From Malania oleifera (taxonomy: Eukaryota; Streptophyta; Magnoliopsida; Santalales; Ximeniaceae): a stretch of 64,000 nucleotides of DNA. The stretch is from contig NC_080420.1 in the NCBI RefSeq assembly GCF_029873635.1, positions 33,440,231-33,504,230 of the forward strand, given 5' to 3'. The notes under the pieces were generated by a model, which was not told where the DNA came from, made no database searches, and saw nothing but the letters and a program-made list of their open reading frames with translations. The translations under genes were made by a program, and so were the position numbers. Of the stretch, positions 11,744 to 22,687 are shown one piece after another; the stretch's first letter is position 1; each line of letters begins with the position of its first letter.

Positions 11744-11988
11744 TGCAGCCTTCATCGACGAGCCACGTCACCTCGTCGACAAGGTCATGAAGACAACTCG
11801 TCGATGAAATTCAGAGGCACCCAAAACCTTTATCGATATTTTCTCGTCAACGAAACGTACCCTCGTCGATGAGCCCAATTGTAACTTCGTCGATGAACGC
11901 GTGCTGCCTCCTTCTTTTCCTTTCAAATTTCTATTTTCTCCCTTTCTGTTATTATTTAAAATATCATAATTTCTCCTGGGTCACTGCA

Positions 11989-12003
11989 TTCTCCCCTCCT
12001 TAT
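11989..12003 (-). other. Polypurine tract of the Tekay-like element
   Basis: The minus strand reads ATAAGGAGGGGAGAA immediately before the LTR start TGCAGTGACC. It follows the GAATTTCGAGGAC motif typical of the pol end in this lineage. Confidence 0.85.
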
Positions 12004-12194
12004 AAAATTTTGTCCTCGAAATTTGCTACTCATATGATCCATCATCTCCTTAAGAAAAACAATCTACTTATTTTATTACTTACCCTCACTTATGGCGGAG
12101 GAATACCATGGTTACATTCCGAGTCATGGGAGATTACATATACAAAATAAAATTCTCCCAAAACTAAAATGCTACACTAATTAAACCATAACAT

Positions 12195-13008
12195 GTACCT
12201 GCAAAAGAAATATTACCTAACTACTTAAGCTTCTTGAAATAGTTGTGGGTACTTCTACTTCATCTACTCCTCACACTCCCAAGAAGCCTCTTCTACCGCA
12301 TGATTCCTCTATAAAACCTTTACCAGAGGAATCTCTTTGTTACTGTAACTCCTGTACTTTCCTATCCAGAATCTGTACTGGTACCTCCTCATATACCAGT
12401 GAATCACTGAGCTCTTCTACCACATGTATCGTCCTCTCAGTCTTCCCATCTAACTGAGGATGGAATGTCGTGCTAAACAATAACTGATACCCTAGTGCTT
12501 CTTGCAAACTCTTCCAAAAACGTGACGCAAAACGCTAGTCTCGATCTGACACAATCAATATTGGCACCCCATGAGAACGAACTATCTCCTGAATGTAAAT
12601 CTCTGCCAATCGATTAAGGGAGCAACTAATCTTGATAGGTAAGAAATGGGCAATCTTAGTCAAATGGTCAACAATCACCCAAACGGCATTATGGTCGTGC
12701 AATGCCATCGATAGTCCTGACACAAAGTCCATAGATATATGATCCCACTTCCACTCTGGGATAAATAGTGGCTGCAACTGACCTGCCGGCCTCTAGTGCT
12801 CAGCTTTTATCTGCTGGCACGTCAAACACTTGGTCATATACTCAGCAATTTCTCTCTTCATACCACTCCACCAGTACAACTCTTGCAGATCCCTATACAT
12901 CTTCATGTTGTCGGGATGAACTGTATACAAAGATTTGTGAGCCTCCTCTAAAATAGTCTTTCTGATCTCAATATCGGTAAGAACGCATAATCTAGAAATG
13001 AACTGCAA
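12195..13008 (-). pseudogene. Integrase and chromodomain-like tail (Tekay-like), internally deleted
   Basis: 13008-12793 encodes the HHCC zinc-binding region: His pair in HKSLYTVHPDNMKMY, Cys pair in CLTCQQIK. 12777-12535 carries the first two acidic residues of the DDE core (WDHISMDFVSGL, VSDRD). The frame then continues past a stop to FHPQLDG and the ERTI Glu region. Directly after that, near 12430, the sequence jumps to SDSLVYEEVPVQILDRK, which belongs to the chromodomain-like C-terminus. The C-terminal half of integrase, about 200 residues by family comparison, is therefore deleted. The tail continues to about 12195 with further stops. Confidence 0.8.
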
Positions 13009-13092
13009 ATCCCCGTCATCTGCAATACTGAATTTCTCCCCCTAATCACTCTGCACTCTGTCCATCACCTTTGCTAATTCTGGCTCTTGTTT

Positions 13093-14661
13093 TTAAGCAG
13101 CTTTAATTCTTTCCTGCAGGATAGGTTGTACTACTAAACTGGAAATATGAGCTTGAGAACCACTTTCAACTAATTCAATGCCGAGTCTCTCTAGATCCAT
13201 CATGATCGGATATTGGATTTCCATAGTCACCAATGCTGATTCTCGCGATTTCTTACTCAACGCATCAGCTATCACGTTATCTTTCCTTGGGTGATAACTG
13301 ATGGTACAATAGAAATCTTTAATTAGCTCCAACCACCTTCTCTGCCTCATATTCAGTTCCTTCTGCGTGAAAAACTACTTCAAACTCTTGTGGTCGGAAA
13401 GATCTCACACTGCTCGCCATACAGTTAATGCCTCCAAATCTTCAATGCGTGTATTACTGCAGCCAATTCAAGATCATGAGTAGGGTAGTTCTTTTCATAT
13501 TCTTTCAACTGCGTAGAAGCATACGCCACCACCCTGTCATGCTACATCAATACACAGCCAAGTCCCTTCAAGGACGTATCACTATAGATAGTATAACCCT
13601 CACCCCCTGACGGGATGACCAGCACCGGCACTGTAACTAGCCTTTGCTTCAACTCTTGAAAACTATGCTCGCAGCTGTCGTACCACTCAAATATGACATT
13701 CTTCCCTAGTCAATCATGTAAGAGGCCCTGATAACACTGAGAATCCCTCTACAAAGCGACGGTAATACCCAGCTAGTCCCAAGAAACTCATGATCTCCTG
13801 AACGTTCCTCAGTCTAGCCCAATTCACTACTACCTTGATCTTACTAGGACCTACGAAAATACCATCTCCAAATAAAACATGCCCCAAGATCACGACTTTC
13901 TCAAGCTAGAATTCACATTTATTGAACTTGGCGTACAATTTATTTTCCCAAAGCGTCTGCAGAACCTGCCTTAAGTGTGTCTCATGCTCCTCATGGCTCC
14001 TCGAATAGACCAGTACATCATCAATAAAAACTATAACGAACTGATCTAGGTATTGGTGGAAGACTTTGTTCATCAAGTCCATAAATACCACAGGAGCATT
14101 CATCAAACCAAACGGCATAACAAGAAACTCGTAATGCTTGTACCTGGTCCTGAAGGCCGCCTTCGAGACGTCTTCTGCTTTCACTTTCACTTGATGATAG
14201 TCAGATCTTAGGTCAATCTTTGAATACACCCGTGTACCCTGGAGCTGATCAAACAAGTCATCTATACGAGGTAAAGGATATTTATTCTTGATCATCACTT
14301 TATTAATCTCCCTATAATCTATGCACATCCTCATTGACTCGTATTTCTTCTTTACAAACAAAACTGGAGCTCCCCAAGGAGATACACTGTGTCGTATAAA
14401 GCCCTTATCAAGCAAATCTTGCAATTGATTCTTCAATTCTGCTAACTCCGCTAGCGTCATCCGATAAGGTATTTTAGAAATCGGCGTTGTACCTAGAAGT
14501 AGATCAATAGGGAAATCTACCTCACGATCGGGTGGCAAGCTTAGTAACTCATCTGGGAAAACATCTGTAAATTTTTTCACTACAGGCGTACTAGCAAGTT
14601 TCAATTCATTCTCTGACATCTCCTTCACAACTGCCACAAACCCCTGACAACCACTCAGCAT
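13093..14661 (-). pseudogene. Reverse transcriptase and RNase H (Tekay-like), degenerate
   Basis: An open stretch of 251 codons (14661-13906) carries the RT domain: [20 protein letters not shown], then [27 protein letters not shown] and the catalytic FIDDVLVYS. The catalytic aspartates are present. Below 13906 the frame is broken several times through the connection and RNase H domains. A recognisable end at 13350-13093 has YHPRKDNVIADALSKK. The frame lies between protease (above) and integrase (below). Confidence 0.88.
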
Positions 14662-14736
14662 TAGTATTTTGGCCTGAATAGCTGAAACTAACTACGGAGG
14701 GGATTGCACTCGCGACCCTACAAACCTAAATTATGC

Positions 14737-15234
14737 TCATCCCATAGGTCTAAATATCACTTCTTGTGAATGGCACTCTATGCTGGCAAAATTAGCTGCT
14801 AGCCAATCCATACCAAATATTACATCGAATCTATGCATATCTAGCACTATTAAATCGGCAGACGAGATTTCCCCTTGAATATCAACTGAGCAATCCCGGA
14901 GTACCCTACTACACCTCACTACCGACCCATTCAGTGTAGATACCAACAGTTTAGTATTCAACAACTGTGTTTCTGCCCGACATAGTCTAACGCACCCCGA
15001 AGACACAAACGAGTGTGTGGCTTTTGAATCAAATAATGCAATAACTTTAAAAGAAAGCATAATAACCATACATGTCACCACGTCACCTACCGTCTCAGCC
15101 TCACTCGGCGTTAGAGTAAACATCCTGGTTGGAGCCATATTCCTCTGCTGGCCCCCACGTGACGCCTGATAACCTCCTTGATATGCTTTGGGAGCTAAAT
15201 TTGCATCTGGTGGTGTAGGGTAGTCTCGCACCAT
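14737..15234 (-). pseudogene. Aspartic protease region of Gag-Pol (Tekay-like)
   Basis: This 165-codon stretch starts just after the zinc knuckle and holds the retropepsin active-site region ALFDSKATHSFVS and the downstream FDVIFGMDWLAANFA. Family members have D-S/T-G at the active site; here Gly is replaced by Lys, which should abolish activity. The frame is joined to gag upstream through a stop-interrupted knuckle. Confidence 0.85.
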
Positions 15235-16162
15235 ATGACCCTACCTACCGCAGCAGTAGCAGACAACTCCACTTGCACGAAACTCTCCCCAGTGTCTCCT
15301 CCCACAAGTCTGGTAGATAGGGGGACCCTGCACTGCCTAAACCTCACGTCCTCCAGTTTCTTGTCTCATCCTCTACCATGATTTCCTCTCCTCCACTGAC
15401 CCGATTTATAACCCTACTGATAACCTGTAGATGTAGATCTCTTCCTCTGCCCCTGCTCCTCTGCATCCAGCCGCTCACCAACCTCTACCAAAGCTGCTCT
15501 ATCGATTAGCTCAGCAAAATCCTGGATTCGTAACACCACCACTTGCTTGAATATACTCTACCTCAAGCCTCTCTAAAACCGCCTCACTTTCTTCACCTCA
15601 TCAGGGACAATGTACGTGGTGAAACGAGAAAGCTCGATGAAACACGCTGCATACTGCTGGACAGATAGTTGTTCCTATTTCAAACTCAGGAACTCTTCCA
15701 CCTTAGCCTCCCTAACAGTAACTGGAAAATATCCATCGAAGAACAACTCCTTAAACTGGTCCCATGTCATGGCTATAGAGTCACCCTCTGCTGCTCCAGG
15801 AGTTTCATCGTAATCCACCACCTCTCAGCCTCTCATGTCAATTTATAGGTGGCGAAGAGAACCCTATGTTCTTCGGTACACTGCAATATGACCAAGACTT
15901 TCTCGGCCTCCTGCATCCAATCCTCAGCGGCTACAGGATCGACTCCTCCTGAAAATTTCAGAGGATTCATCTTCGCAAACTTCTCGATAGTGTACCCATG
16001 GCCTTCCGGCGGACCACCCTATTCTCTAAAGCTCCTAGCGATCTCAGCCATAACTTGCTGAGCCACGTTACATAATACTGCATCAGAGCCGGTCCCAACT
16101 GCACCTGATGGCCCTACTCAATCACTGCCACTAGCATGGGCACTACTTCCTCCTGAATCCAT
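15235..16162 (-). pseudogene. Gag (Tekay-like), stop-interrupted
   Basis: The start codon is at 16162. KFAKMNPLKFSGGVDPVAAEDWM, ILQCTEEHRVLFATYKLT and a retrotransposon-gag fold follow, with several stops. At the end a zinc knuckle reads CYCCGR-stop-GHMVRDYP, with a stop inside and the last Cys replaced by Tyr. The start was chosen because MDSGGSS-like openings are usual and the primer site lies 280 bp upstream. Confidence 0.75.
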
Positions 16163-16442
16163 CCTGAAAACAACAAACACAACTTAGAAATTCTATCCTC
16201 ATAATTTACCCATCTAACCTAACCTCTTATTCTAACATTCCAAACTTATCTCTAACCTTAGTCCTACATTCCAAGAACACAACCCGACAATAGCTTACTA
16301 TAATTTTCTTGAAATTGTCACTGCAGGAAAAACATAGAAACTACCACGGAAGTTCTGCCTCTAGATTGTAGAACAACCTTAAATCATTATCCTATACTAT
16401 GGTATCGTTTCCGCTGAATTCTAAAGTCTACAGAACCTAGCA

Positions 16443-16462
16443 ACCTAAGCTCCAATACCAAA
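16443..16462 (-). other. Primer-binding site (initiator tRNA-Met type)
   Basis: The minus strand reads TTGGTATTGGAGCTTAGG one base inside the 5' LTR. It is close to the plant consensus TGGTATCAGAGC with two changes. Confidence 0.82.
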
Positions 16463-16463
16463 C

Positions 16464-18586
16464 TGTGACGACCTACTTAAATTCCATAATTTTTTTTTTC
16501 ATAATTTAATAAAAACATAATCCACCTGAACCAGTGGGTACCAGGGATATGACAGAAATAAAAAATAGAAGCCTACGCAGCAGGAAATACAAAAATCATA
16601 ATACCTCATAACACCATACACAATACCATTCATCATAATACTAGAGTTACTACATCCATTATATACACATCCCAAATAAGAAAGACCTAGGGACATTTCC
16701 CACAAAATCCAACTGTTCCCACCAAAACTTAGCCTTCAGAGAAGGCAGATCAACGGTACTATATCAACGGAGCTTTATCCGCTCTCCTATCAGGGGCTCC
16801 TGAAATTTTTATGAAATTAAGGGTGAGACACCTCTCCGTAAGGGAAATAAACTAATACTAGTGTGTGACAATATGAATATTTATGTGTTCTATATAAAAT
16901 CATACATAAACATATCAGTATAACTGTCTATATCACATCTAGGAAACATATATTTTCAAATCATTGCTGAACATACATGATTTTCATAAATATAATTCAT
17001 CTCGTATAACATAATATGAAAACAATCTTGGTAGGTTAGCTGATTGTTGTCATGTATTACCCCCATTTGACTGGGTTGTGTGGCTCGAAGGCGGGATCTG
17101 ACAATGGTTGGCCAACCACTACCAAGTCAAGAGTACAGGCTATAAGTCCGATGGGTCTGCCAGACCTGGTTCGTACACCAGGGGCACTCACACACTTCTT
17201 AAAATCACATCGACCATCCAATGTCACACCACTCCGTACAACAGCGTTAACATAAATATCATGATAAATCATGAACACATAGCATCGGTACCGTACAAGT
17301 GTTAGTTTAAACCAAACCAACCAAGTTCTGATAACATATAGCATATACTAAAACTGTGATACATGGATAATTCTTACCATTAATTATCAAATTAATCATA
17401 TCATTTTGCATATATACGTATATCATGAAAATCATCAGCTCGTGCACCGATATTTCATATTTTACCATAGCTTGGCCCGTACGCCGACAAATCATATTCA
17501 CAGCTCAGGCCGTACGCTGGCAAATCATATTCATAACTCGGCCCGTACGCCGGCAAACATATCCATAGCTCAGCCCGTACGCTGGTAAATCATATACATA
17601 GCTCAGCCCGTACACCAGAAAATCATATACATAGCACAGCCTATACGCCGGCAAAACATATCCATAGCACGGCCCATACGCTGGCAAACATACAAAAATC
17701 TCGCCCCGTATGCCGATTTTTCATTATAAAAATCCATATCTTTATCACATTCCTAGAAAATAGTATTTCTTTATAATTTCTACTCATGCCACACGAACTA
17801 GGTTTTTTGTATATTTAACATACCGTCATTTTCAGTAGTATTTTCCAAATATAAATCTCATATAAATATATTTATTTTCCTAAAATTAGATGTTGTAATA
17901 ACATACATACATTTTCATAAAATAACTAGCTTAGTTTATCCCCTTACCTGATTCCTAAAAAGCCCCTAAAATAAACAGTCTCACACTCGCAGGGTTTCCC
18001 GTTCAACACCCTGAAAATGACATTTCCCAGAACTAAACTTCAGTATTTCTACGCATACTACGCTTTCTACAACTGTCAATTAGCCAAATACTGAGTAGAA
18101 AGTCTTACCCTAAATCTGGAAAAAATTTCGAACTCGACCCACCTATGATCCATTCCAGCAGATATGTGGAGAACTTTCCTAGGAGTGTCATGGTGGCTTC
18201 GTATCGTCAATTCAGTGGAAAACGGGCCCAAAAATTGAGAGAAAAGGAAGAAGAACCAAAAGGAGGGAGAGAGAGGAATTCTGCGGCCAAATTAAGATGA
18301 AAAATCGCGTTTAACCACTATTTATACAGTTGCCTTCGTCGACGAGCCACGTCACCTCGTCGACGAGGTCATGAAGACAACTCGTAGACGAGCTCTCTCC
18401 TCGTCGACAAAATTCAGAGGCACCCAAAACCTCTCTCGGTATTTTCTCGTCAACGAAACGTACCCTCATCGACGAGGCCAAGCGTTCATCAACGAGGCCT
18501 GCTGCCTCCTTCTTTTCCTTTCAAATTTCTATTTTCTCCCTCTCTATTATTATTTAAAATGCCATAATTTCTCCTGGTTCAGTACA
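16464..18586 (-). repeat. 5' LTR of the Tekay-like element (2123 bp)
   Basis: On plus it runs TGTGACGACC to GGTTCAGTACA. It carries the tandem array 17440-17725, a TATA box at 18318-18327 (minus) and CGTCGACGAG motifs at 18340-18500. The TSD CTCAT follows at 18587. Confidence 0.92.
17440..17725. repeat. ~33-bp tandem array in 5' LTR
   Basis: This is the counterpart of 10845-11135, with about eight units of GCTCGGCCCGTACGCCGGCA type. Confidence 0.88.
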
Positions 18587-19577
18587 CTCATGCTCATATG
18601 TGAACTTTGAATCACTAAGTTCATGCGCCATAGGTATGCATTGACAAGACCACACCTGTCTTCTGAACATAAGAGAAGCGTAGGCTATTCTACCCCATGG
18701 GCCTACTAATGGGACCCATGAAAGTTATCTACACTTGTATATCATGTTGTCGTGTCCCATCTATGGAGCTTGCCACACAACCCCCTTCGTTACCTAGTTT
18801 CGCATTCTTTCATCCCATTCATGCTTGTTCGGATGCTCTTCCCATTTGGCTTTTTCAAAATCAGCAAGAGGAATTCGAAGACCTTAGAATACGGGATGAA
18901 AATAACCTTTTTTGCATGGCGTATGACTCATGAACCAAACATAGAGCATTAGGAGACAACATCTCAATCGGCCTTTTCCTTTGACTCTGCAATAATTGAG
19001 AGACCGGAACATTTCTACTAGGATGCTAGGTATCGAGTTAATACTACTCTAAATTTGAGACATAAAGGAGGTTGTTTCTTAGTCAATAACCCCCAATTCC
19101 TTAGGAAAAATTACCAACCCATAGATGCCAAGGGCTAGTACACTCACGTGGGTTTCCTCTTTCTCTTCCCCTTCCATCAAAGTCTTCAAGTTTTCCCAAG
19201 TGATCTTTTTAGCCTCTTTTTCGATTTTTTGGTTTATTTTCTAAGCTTTGATCCCGATTACCCTACCTAATTCCCTCTTGAAAGTCACTGTAGGGTTGTA
19301 TCTATACATCTCATAAGGTGAACAAGTCTTCATCAGGCTCCTCGATAGTGGGAGACATGTCTACCCCTTCAAAAGTAAAGTAGTGATAAGAGGGGTTCCA
19401 GAATTCCACCAAAACATTTATCACTTCTAAGTTCACTACCACATGTCGCAAAAATCCGATGTGATCATATAGCCGGAAGAACTTCATACGCCTTTCAACT
19501 ATCCAACTAGCCCAAACGTTCCTCAATTCCCTTAGAGGGTTCAATATGGTACCAATCCTGACTTGAGCTAGCAGCAT
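18587..19577 (-). pseudogene. ORF1 N-terminal part of Ogre/Tat-like element
   Basis: 19577-19311 reads as an open frame with WASWIVERRMKFFRLYDHIG, NVLVEFWNPSYHYFTFEG and DMSPTIEEPDEDL. This is the pattern of the extra ORF1 protein of Ogre/Tat elements (aminotransferase-like plant-mobile-domain type). Further on, 18730-18600 reads VPLVGPWGRIAYASLMFRRQ and CIPMAHELSDSKFTYE, also typical. Stops break the stretch between. The frame stops at 18587, where the Tekay-like element entered, and resumes at 9879. Confidence 0.7.
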
Positions 19578-20320
19578 TGTGCTAGCCTCTTTATTTAGAT
19601 TATCCCCTTAACAACTCTACTAGGGTTCAAAATATGACTAAACTACAGCTTCTTCCTCCTTATGCACCACCACTAAGTTATCCATGGGGTAATTTTGGGC
19701 CACCTCTGAATTTTGGCAAGGTAGGAGTGCGCCTAATATGAATGCAAAAAATATAAGACAACATATCAATGAATTTATCCAAGCACTACACAAATTAAAT
19801 CCAGTTATGAGAAGAATGATGGAGCACTTGTCCCAACCTCAAGCGGATTTATCACTTAAGGTTTTCACCAAGGCTTTATCTTCAAGGAGAAGCTATAGTT
19901 AAATATGGGTGGTTCAAGCTTTATTCCCTATTGGTCAAAGGTTCCCAGCATGTTCACTATCCTCACCCAATAGGGCTTTGGACAACGTACAAATTGAGTG
20001 GAGTGGTTCACGCGCCCTCAAAGACCTTGTCTCATGAGAGCTAACGGTACTACACCCCTATCTAATCTTGAAAGGGAAAGCTCGGGTAGGAGGCTAGTGA
20101 AAGTGTGTGTGTGCTCATATAATTAGTCTATCCCCCTAATCCTCACACTTCATCAAAATTTGCACATGCTCATAAATCATACACAACATGTATATCATCA
20201 AAATATTTACAAGTATGTAATAATATCCATATTCACAAATAAAATATCATGGAGTAATCAAAAGACTATTAAATTCATATTAGGGATAATTCATAACAAA
20301 TTAATGGCTCGACTCTCTAA
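19578..20320 (-). other. 5' leader of the Ogre/Tat-like element
   Basis: This lies between primer site and ORF1. No frame or motif was recognised. It is non-coding as far as can be seen. Confidence 0.45.
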
Positions 20321-20340
20321 TTTCCCCAGCAGAGTCGCAA
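20321..20340 (-). other. Primer-binding site, tRNA-Arg type (Ogre/Tat)
   Basis: The minus strand reads TTGCGACTCTGCTGGGGAAA. Ogre/Tat elements use a tRNA-Arg primer site of the form TGGCGACTC-GCTGGGGA; two positions differ here. Confidence 0.75.
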
Positions 20341-20341
20341 A

Positions 20342-21060
20342 GCTATCGCAACATTCCTAGAAAAGGGCCCAGAATGACGAGGAATAATAATATTATAATT
20401 TTTATAGAGTCACCACTAACCTATTATTTACCTAGTTGTGGTTAGGATACCTAATTACTACTCATTTGATTGGTCATTACACTAATCCTAGACCAAGAAA
20501 CCAATAGTCTTGGTCTGTTTTTACCACAATTTGGATTAGGAGTTCAGTTATGCAAAGGAAAGGTATCAACACCTACTACACACCCGTTCTACAAACGGTA
20601 CCTAATTAATTATGAAATATCCTTAAATTAAATTTAATAATATTTAATTAATTCTTTAAAAATAAAGCGAACAAAGGAATAAATAAGAAATTAAAGGGGG
20701 AATGTAAATTAAAGTGCGATTTAGGAATGTCTAATAAAAACTCCAAACAAGGGGATCTTGTAAGACAAACCTCTCTCAAAGCTAACATAGGTGAGGTTTG
20801 AAATACCTCTTTTGCCCTTTTTTAAATCATTAGGAGGCACCCTGGCAAAAGTCGGGAAAAATTGTCAAATTTTGAGTAAAAGAGTCTTTTAAAATATCCC
20901 TAGTTTTTTTCAAATTTTATAAAAAATTTCTAAGGCTTTTCAAAATTTTTCTAAAATTTTTCAAGATCTTTAAAGACTTTTTCTCATTTATTTTGACTCA
21001 AAAAAAGCTCTTTTATATATATATATATTATCTAATTTTTCCTGACAAACAATGTTACTC
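20342..21060 (-). repeat. 5' LTR of the Ogre/Tat-like element (outer end uncertain)
   Basis: The sequence after the primer site, reading GCTATCGCAACATTCCTAG on plus, is the usual LTR end of this lineage. The outer end could not be fixed because no second copy is present. Confidence 0.5.
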
Positions 21061-22576
21061 TAATGTGATCCAACACTGAAGTTAAAGTCAAAACAAGCAG
21101 CCCAAAACAAACAGTTAAAACCCTCTTCTATATCCTGTAATTAGTTTAGGATGACTACCCAAAACTACCATACCAGCTCACCTCAACGTGATGGGAAGAA
21201 CCTTTACGGAAAAGGTAAATCTAAAGAGCCCAACTTATTTCTTTCTTCCTTCATCCTTTCACTGCTATTGACTCATACATTGAGGGTGTGTTTGGTGCAA
21301 TGTCTAAGATTTGCAAGATTGAATTGAATTAAAGTGGATCGGATTAGCGTGGCAACAACTATCATCTCGTCTCATGTTTCGACTAGGACAGATAGAATAG
21401 GCTAATGCGAAAGACCGATACCACCCCACTAAAAATGCCAACGTGAAAAATGGAAGTCTTCGCCGAAGGGAGAGAAAAAAGTCTCGACTGCTTTCTCTAT
21501 ATCTCTAGCCACTAACTTCTCCAGCAATTAGTTTTGCGATTTGACTTTTCTACGGGTTCTTGGAGATTGAACGGACCATATCTGAATTTAAACCTCTTCA
21601 GTTGCCTTCATTGATTCGATGTTATGCTTGACATCATTTTGATTGATTAAGCTAATTATCTTTTTCTTGGGTTCGTGTTTGAAATCTAAGGCAACGTACT
21701 ACACAATAGAGCTGAATTACACAGATCATTTTTATTATTTTTATTTCTTTTCATTGTGAAAGTGTGCTTTTCCTTCTATCGGTCAGGTTTCACAACATTA
21801 GCCTTCACTTTTTTCATGGTGTGCTGCTTTGGATTTGCATTGCTTGTATTCTTATTGTTCAATAAAGATTTAGTTGATTCGTGCACCAAATAAGTACTCC
21901 TAACTTGCAACAAGTGCATTGAGAAACTTCGCAAGAAAAGACCAACACTGTTTTCTATATTCGGAATATTTGAAATTGGATCATATAAAAAACAAAAAAA
22001 TGTCAACAATACAAGTCTGACAGCAAAATGTTCAAAATCAAATGATGGGACAAATGAAATGCTATTAGTCGACCACGTTTATGTCCTCTCTCTCCAAGCC
22101 TACACAATTTTCCAAAACCAGCTGAGATTTATTGCTCATCAGCTGCAATAAGACGTTTAAACTGGCCAGGGATGTATTCATCCTTCTCCAGTGAATTAAC
22201 TATTCCTCTATTTTACAAGCAGCTATGTTACACCATACAATATTATTGAAGCTGTTGCTTCGCCGCAGCCACACGTTGCGCAGGCTCCCCTGATTTATCC
22301 AATCATCTCATAATTTAGGACCCTGAGACCTTGCAGCCGAATCCAGGAGTCAAGGTAGGAATAAAAATGATACTATGTACAAAGAGAGTCCCCCTGCGAA
22401 AGTCGCGGCGAGCAGCCCAATCCCCTGTTTTTTCTTCTTTGAAGGGAGACGCCTGGCTTTCATTTTGCCAATGAATGAAAGAATATAGAAGTGCCATCAT
22501 GTTGAGACTGAAAACCCATATGAAAAGTACCGATAGTGCCACAATTCTTTTAACTAGCAAGCGAAGCAGCCAGCTA
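21061..22576. other. RPOT downstream region, no gene seen
   Basis: This holds the 3' UTR of the polymerase gene (just below 22577 on the minus strand) and flanking DNA. The short frames at 21776-22009 and 22315-22560 show no family motif. A GGGTGTGTTTGGTGC segment near 21285 resembles a MITE end but has no partner. Confidence 0.5.
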
Positions 22577-22687
22577 CTAGTTGAAGAAGTAAGGAGATTC
22601 CAAAACCTCTCTCAGATCAAAGTCTCCTCTCTCTGGCAAGGGAGGGAAATTCAATTTCGGGAAAGACTTCTGAAAGCCCTCCAACAA
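22577..22687 (-). CDS. RPOT: RPOT last exon with stop
   Basis: 111 bp encoding [14 protein letters not shown], then [22 protein letters not shown] and a TAG stop at 22577-22579, with a second TAG in tandem. The acceptor is TGTACAG. ESPYFFN is the expected end of the family. Confidence 0.95.
   Translation of the reverse strand: MLEGFQKSFPKLNFPPLPERGDFDLREVLESPYFFN

Larger units (their letters stand above)
9880..11988 (-). repeat. 3' LTR of the Tekay-like element (2109 bp)
   Basis: On plus it runs TGTGACAACC to GGGTCACTGCA. It includes a tandem array (10845-11135), a TATA box (11734-11743, minus) and a cluster of CGTCGACGAG-type motifs (11752-11905). Confidence 0.92.
9880..18586 (-). mobile_element. 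Ty3/Gypsy element, Tekay-like chromovirus, minus strand, 8.7 kb
   Basis: Two LTRs (9880-11988 and 16464-18586) flank a 4.5 kb interior with primer site, gag, protease, reverse transcriptase, RNase H, integrase, chromodomain-like tail and polypurine tract, in that order on the minus strand. The perfect 5-bp TSD CTCAT shows that the ends are complete. The LTRs have about ten differences in their first 120 bp at the low-coordinate ends, so the insertion is not recent. The interior is shorter than usual because part of the integrase is deleted, and all frames carry stops. It sits in ORF1 of the Ogre-like element. Confidence 0.88.
7144..21060 (-). mobile_element. Ogre/Tat-like Ty3 element, 5' part, minus strand, split by a Tekay-like insertion
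   Basis: Read from high to low coordinates: LTR (about 21060-20342), tRNA-Arg-type primer site (20321-20340), leader, ORF1 (19577-18587, resuming at 9879), coiled-coil stretch (9700-9280), then gag (8958-7144). This order (extra ORF1 before gag, primer site TTGCGACTCTGCTGGGGA) matches the Ogre/Tat lineage. The 9880-18586 element interrupts it. Downstream pol is absent because the LTR element 1452-7143 abuts gag. The 5' outer LTR boundary is a guess, since no second LTR lies in the window. Confidence 0.7.

Noticed and set aside
22315-22560. Small minus-strand protein gene with a hydrophobic start
   Set aside because: It lies in the RPOT 3' UTR region, has no family motif, and could arise by chance in this composition.
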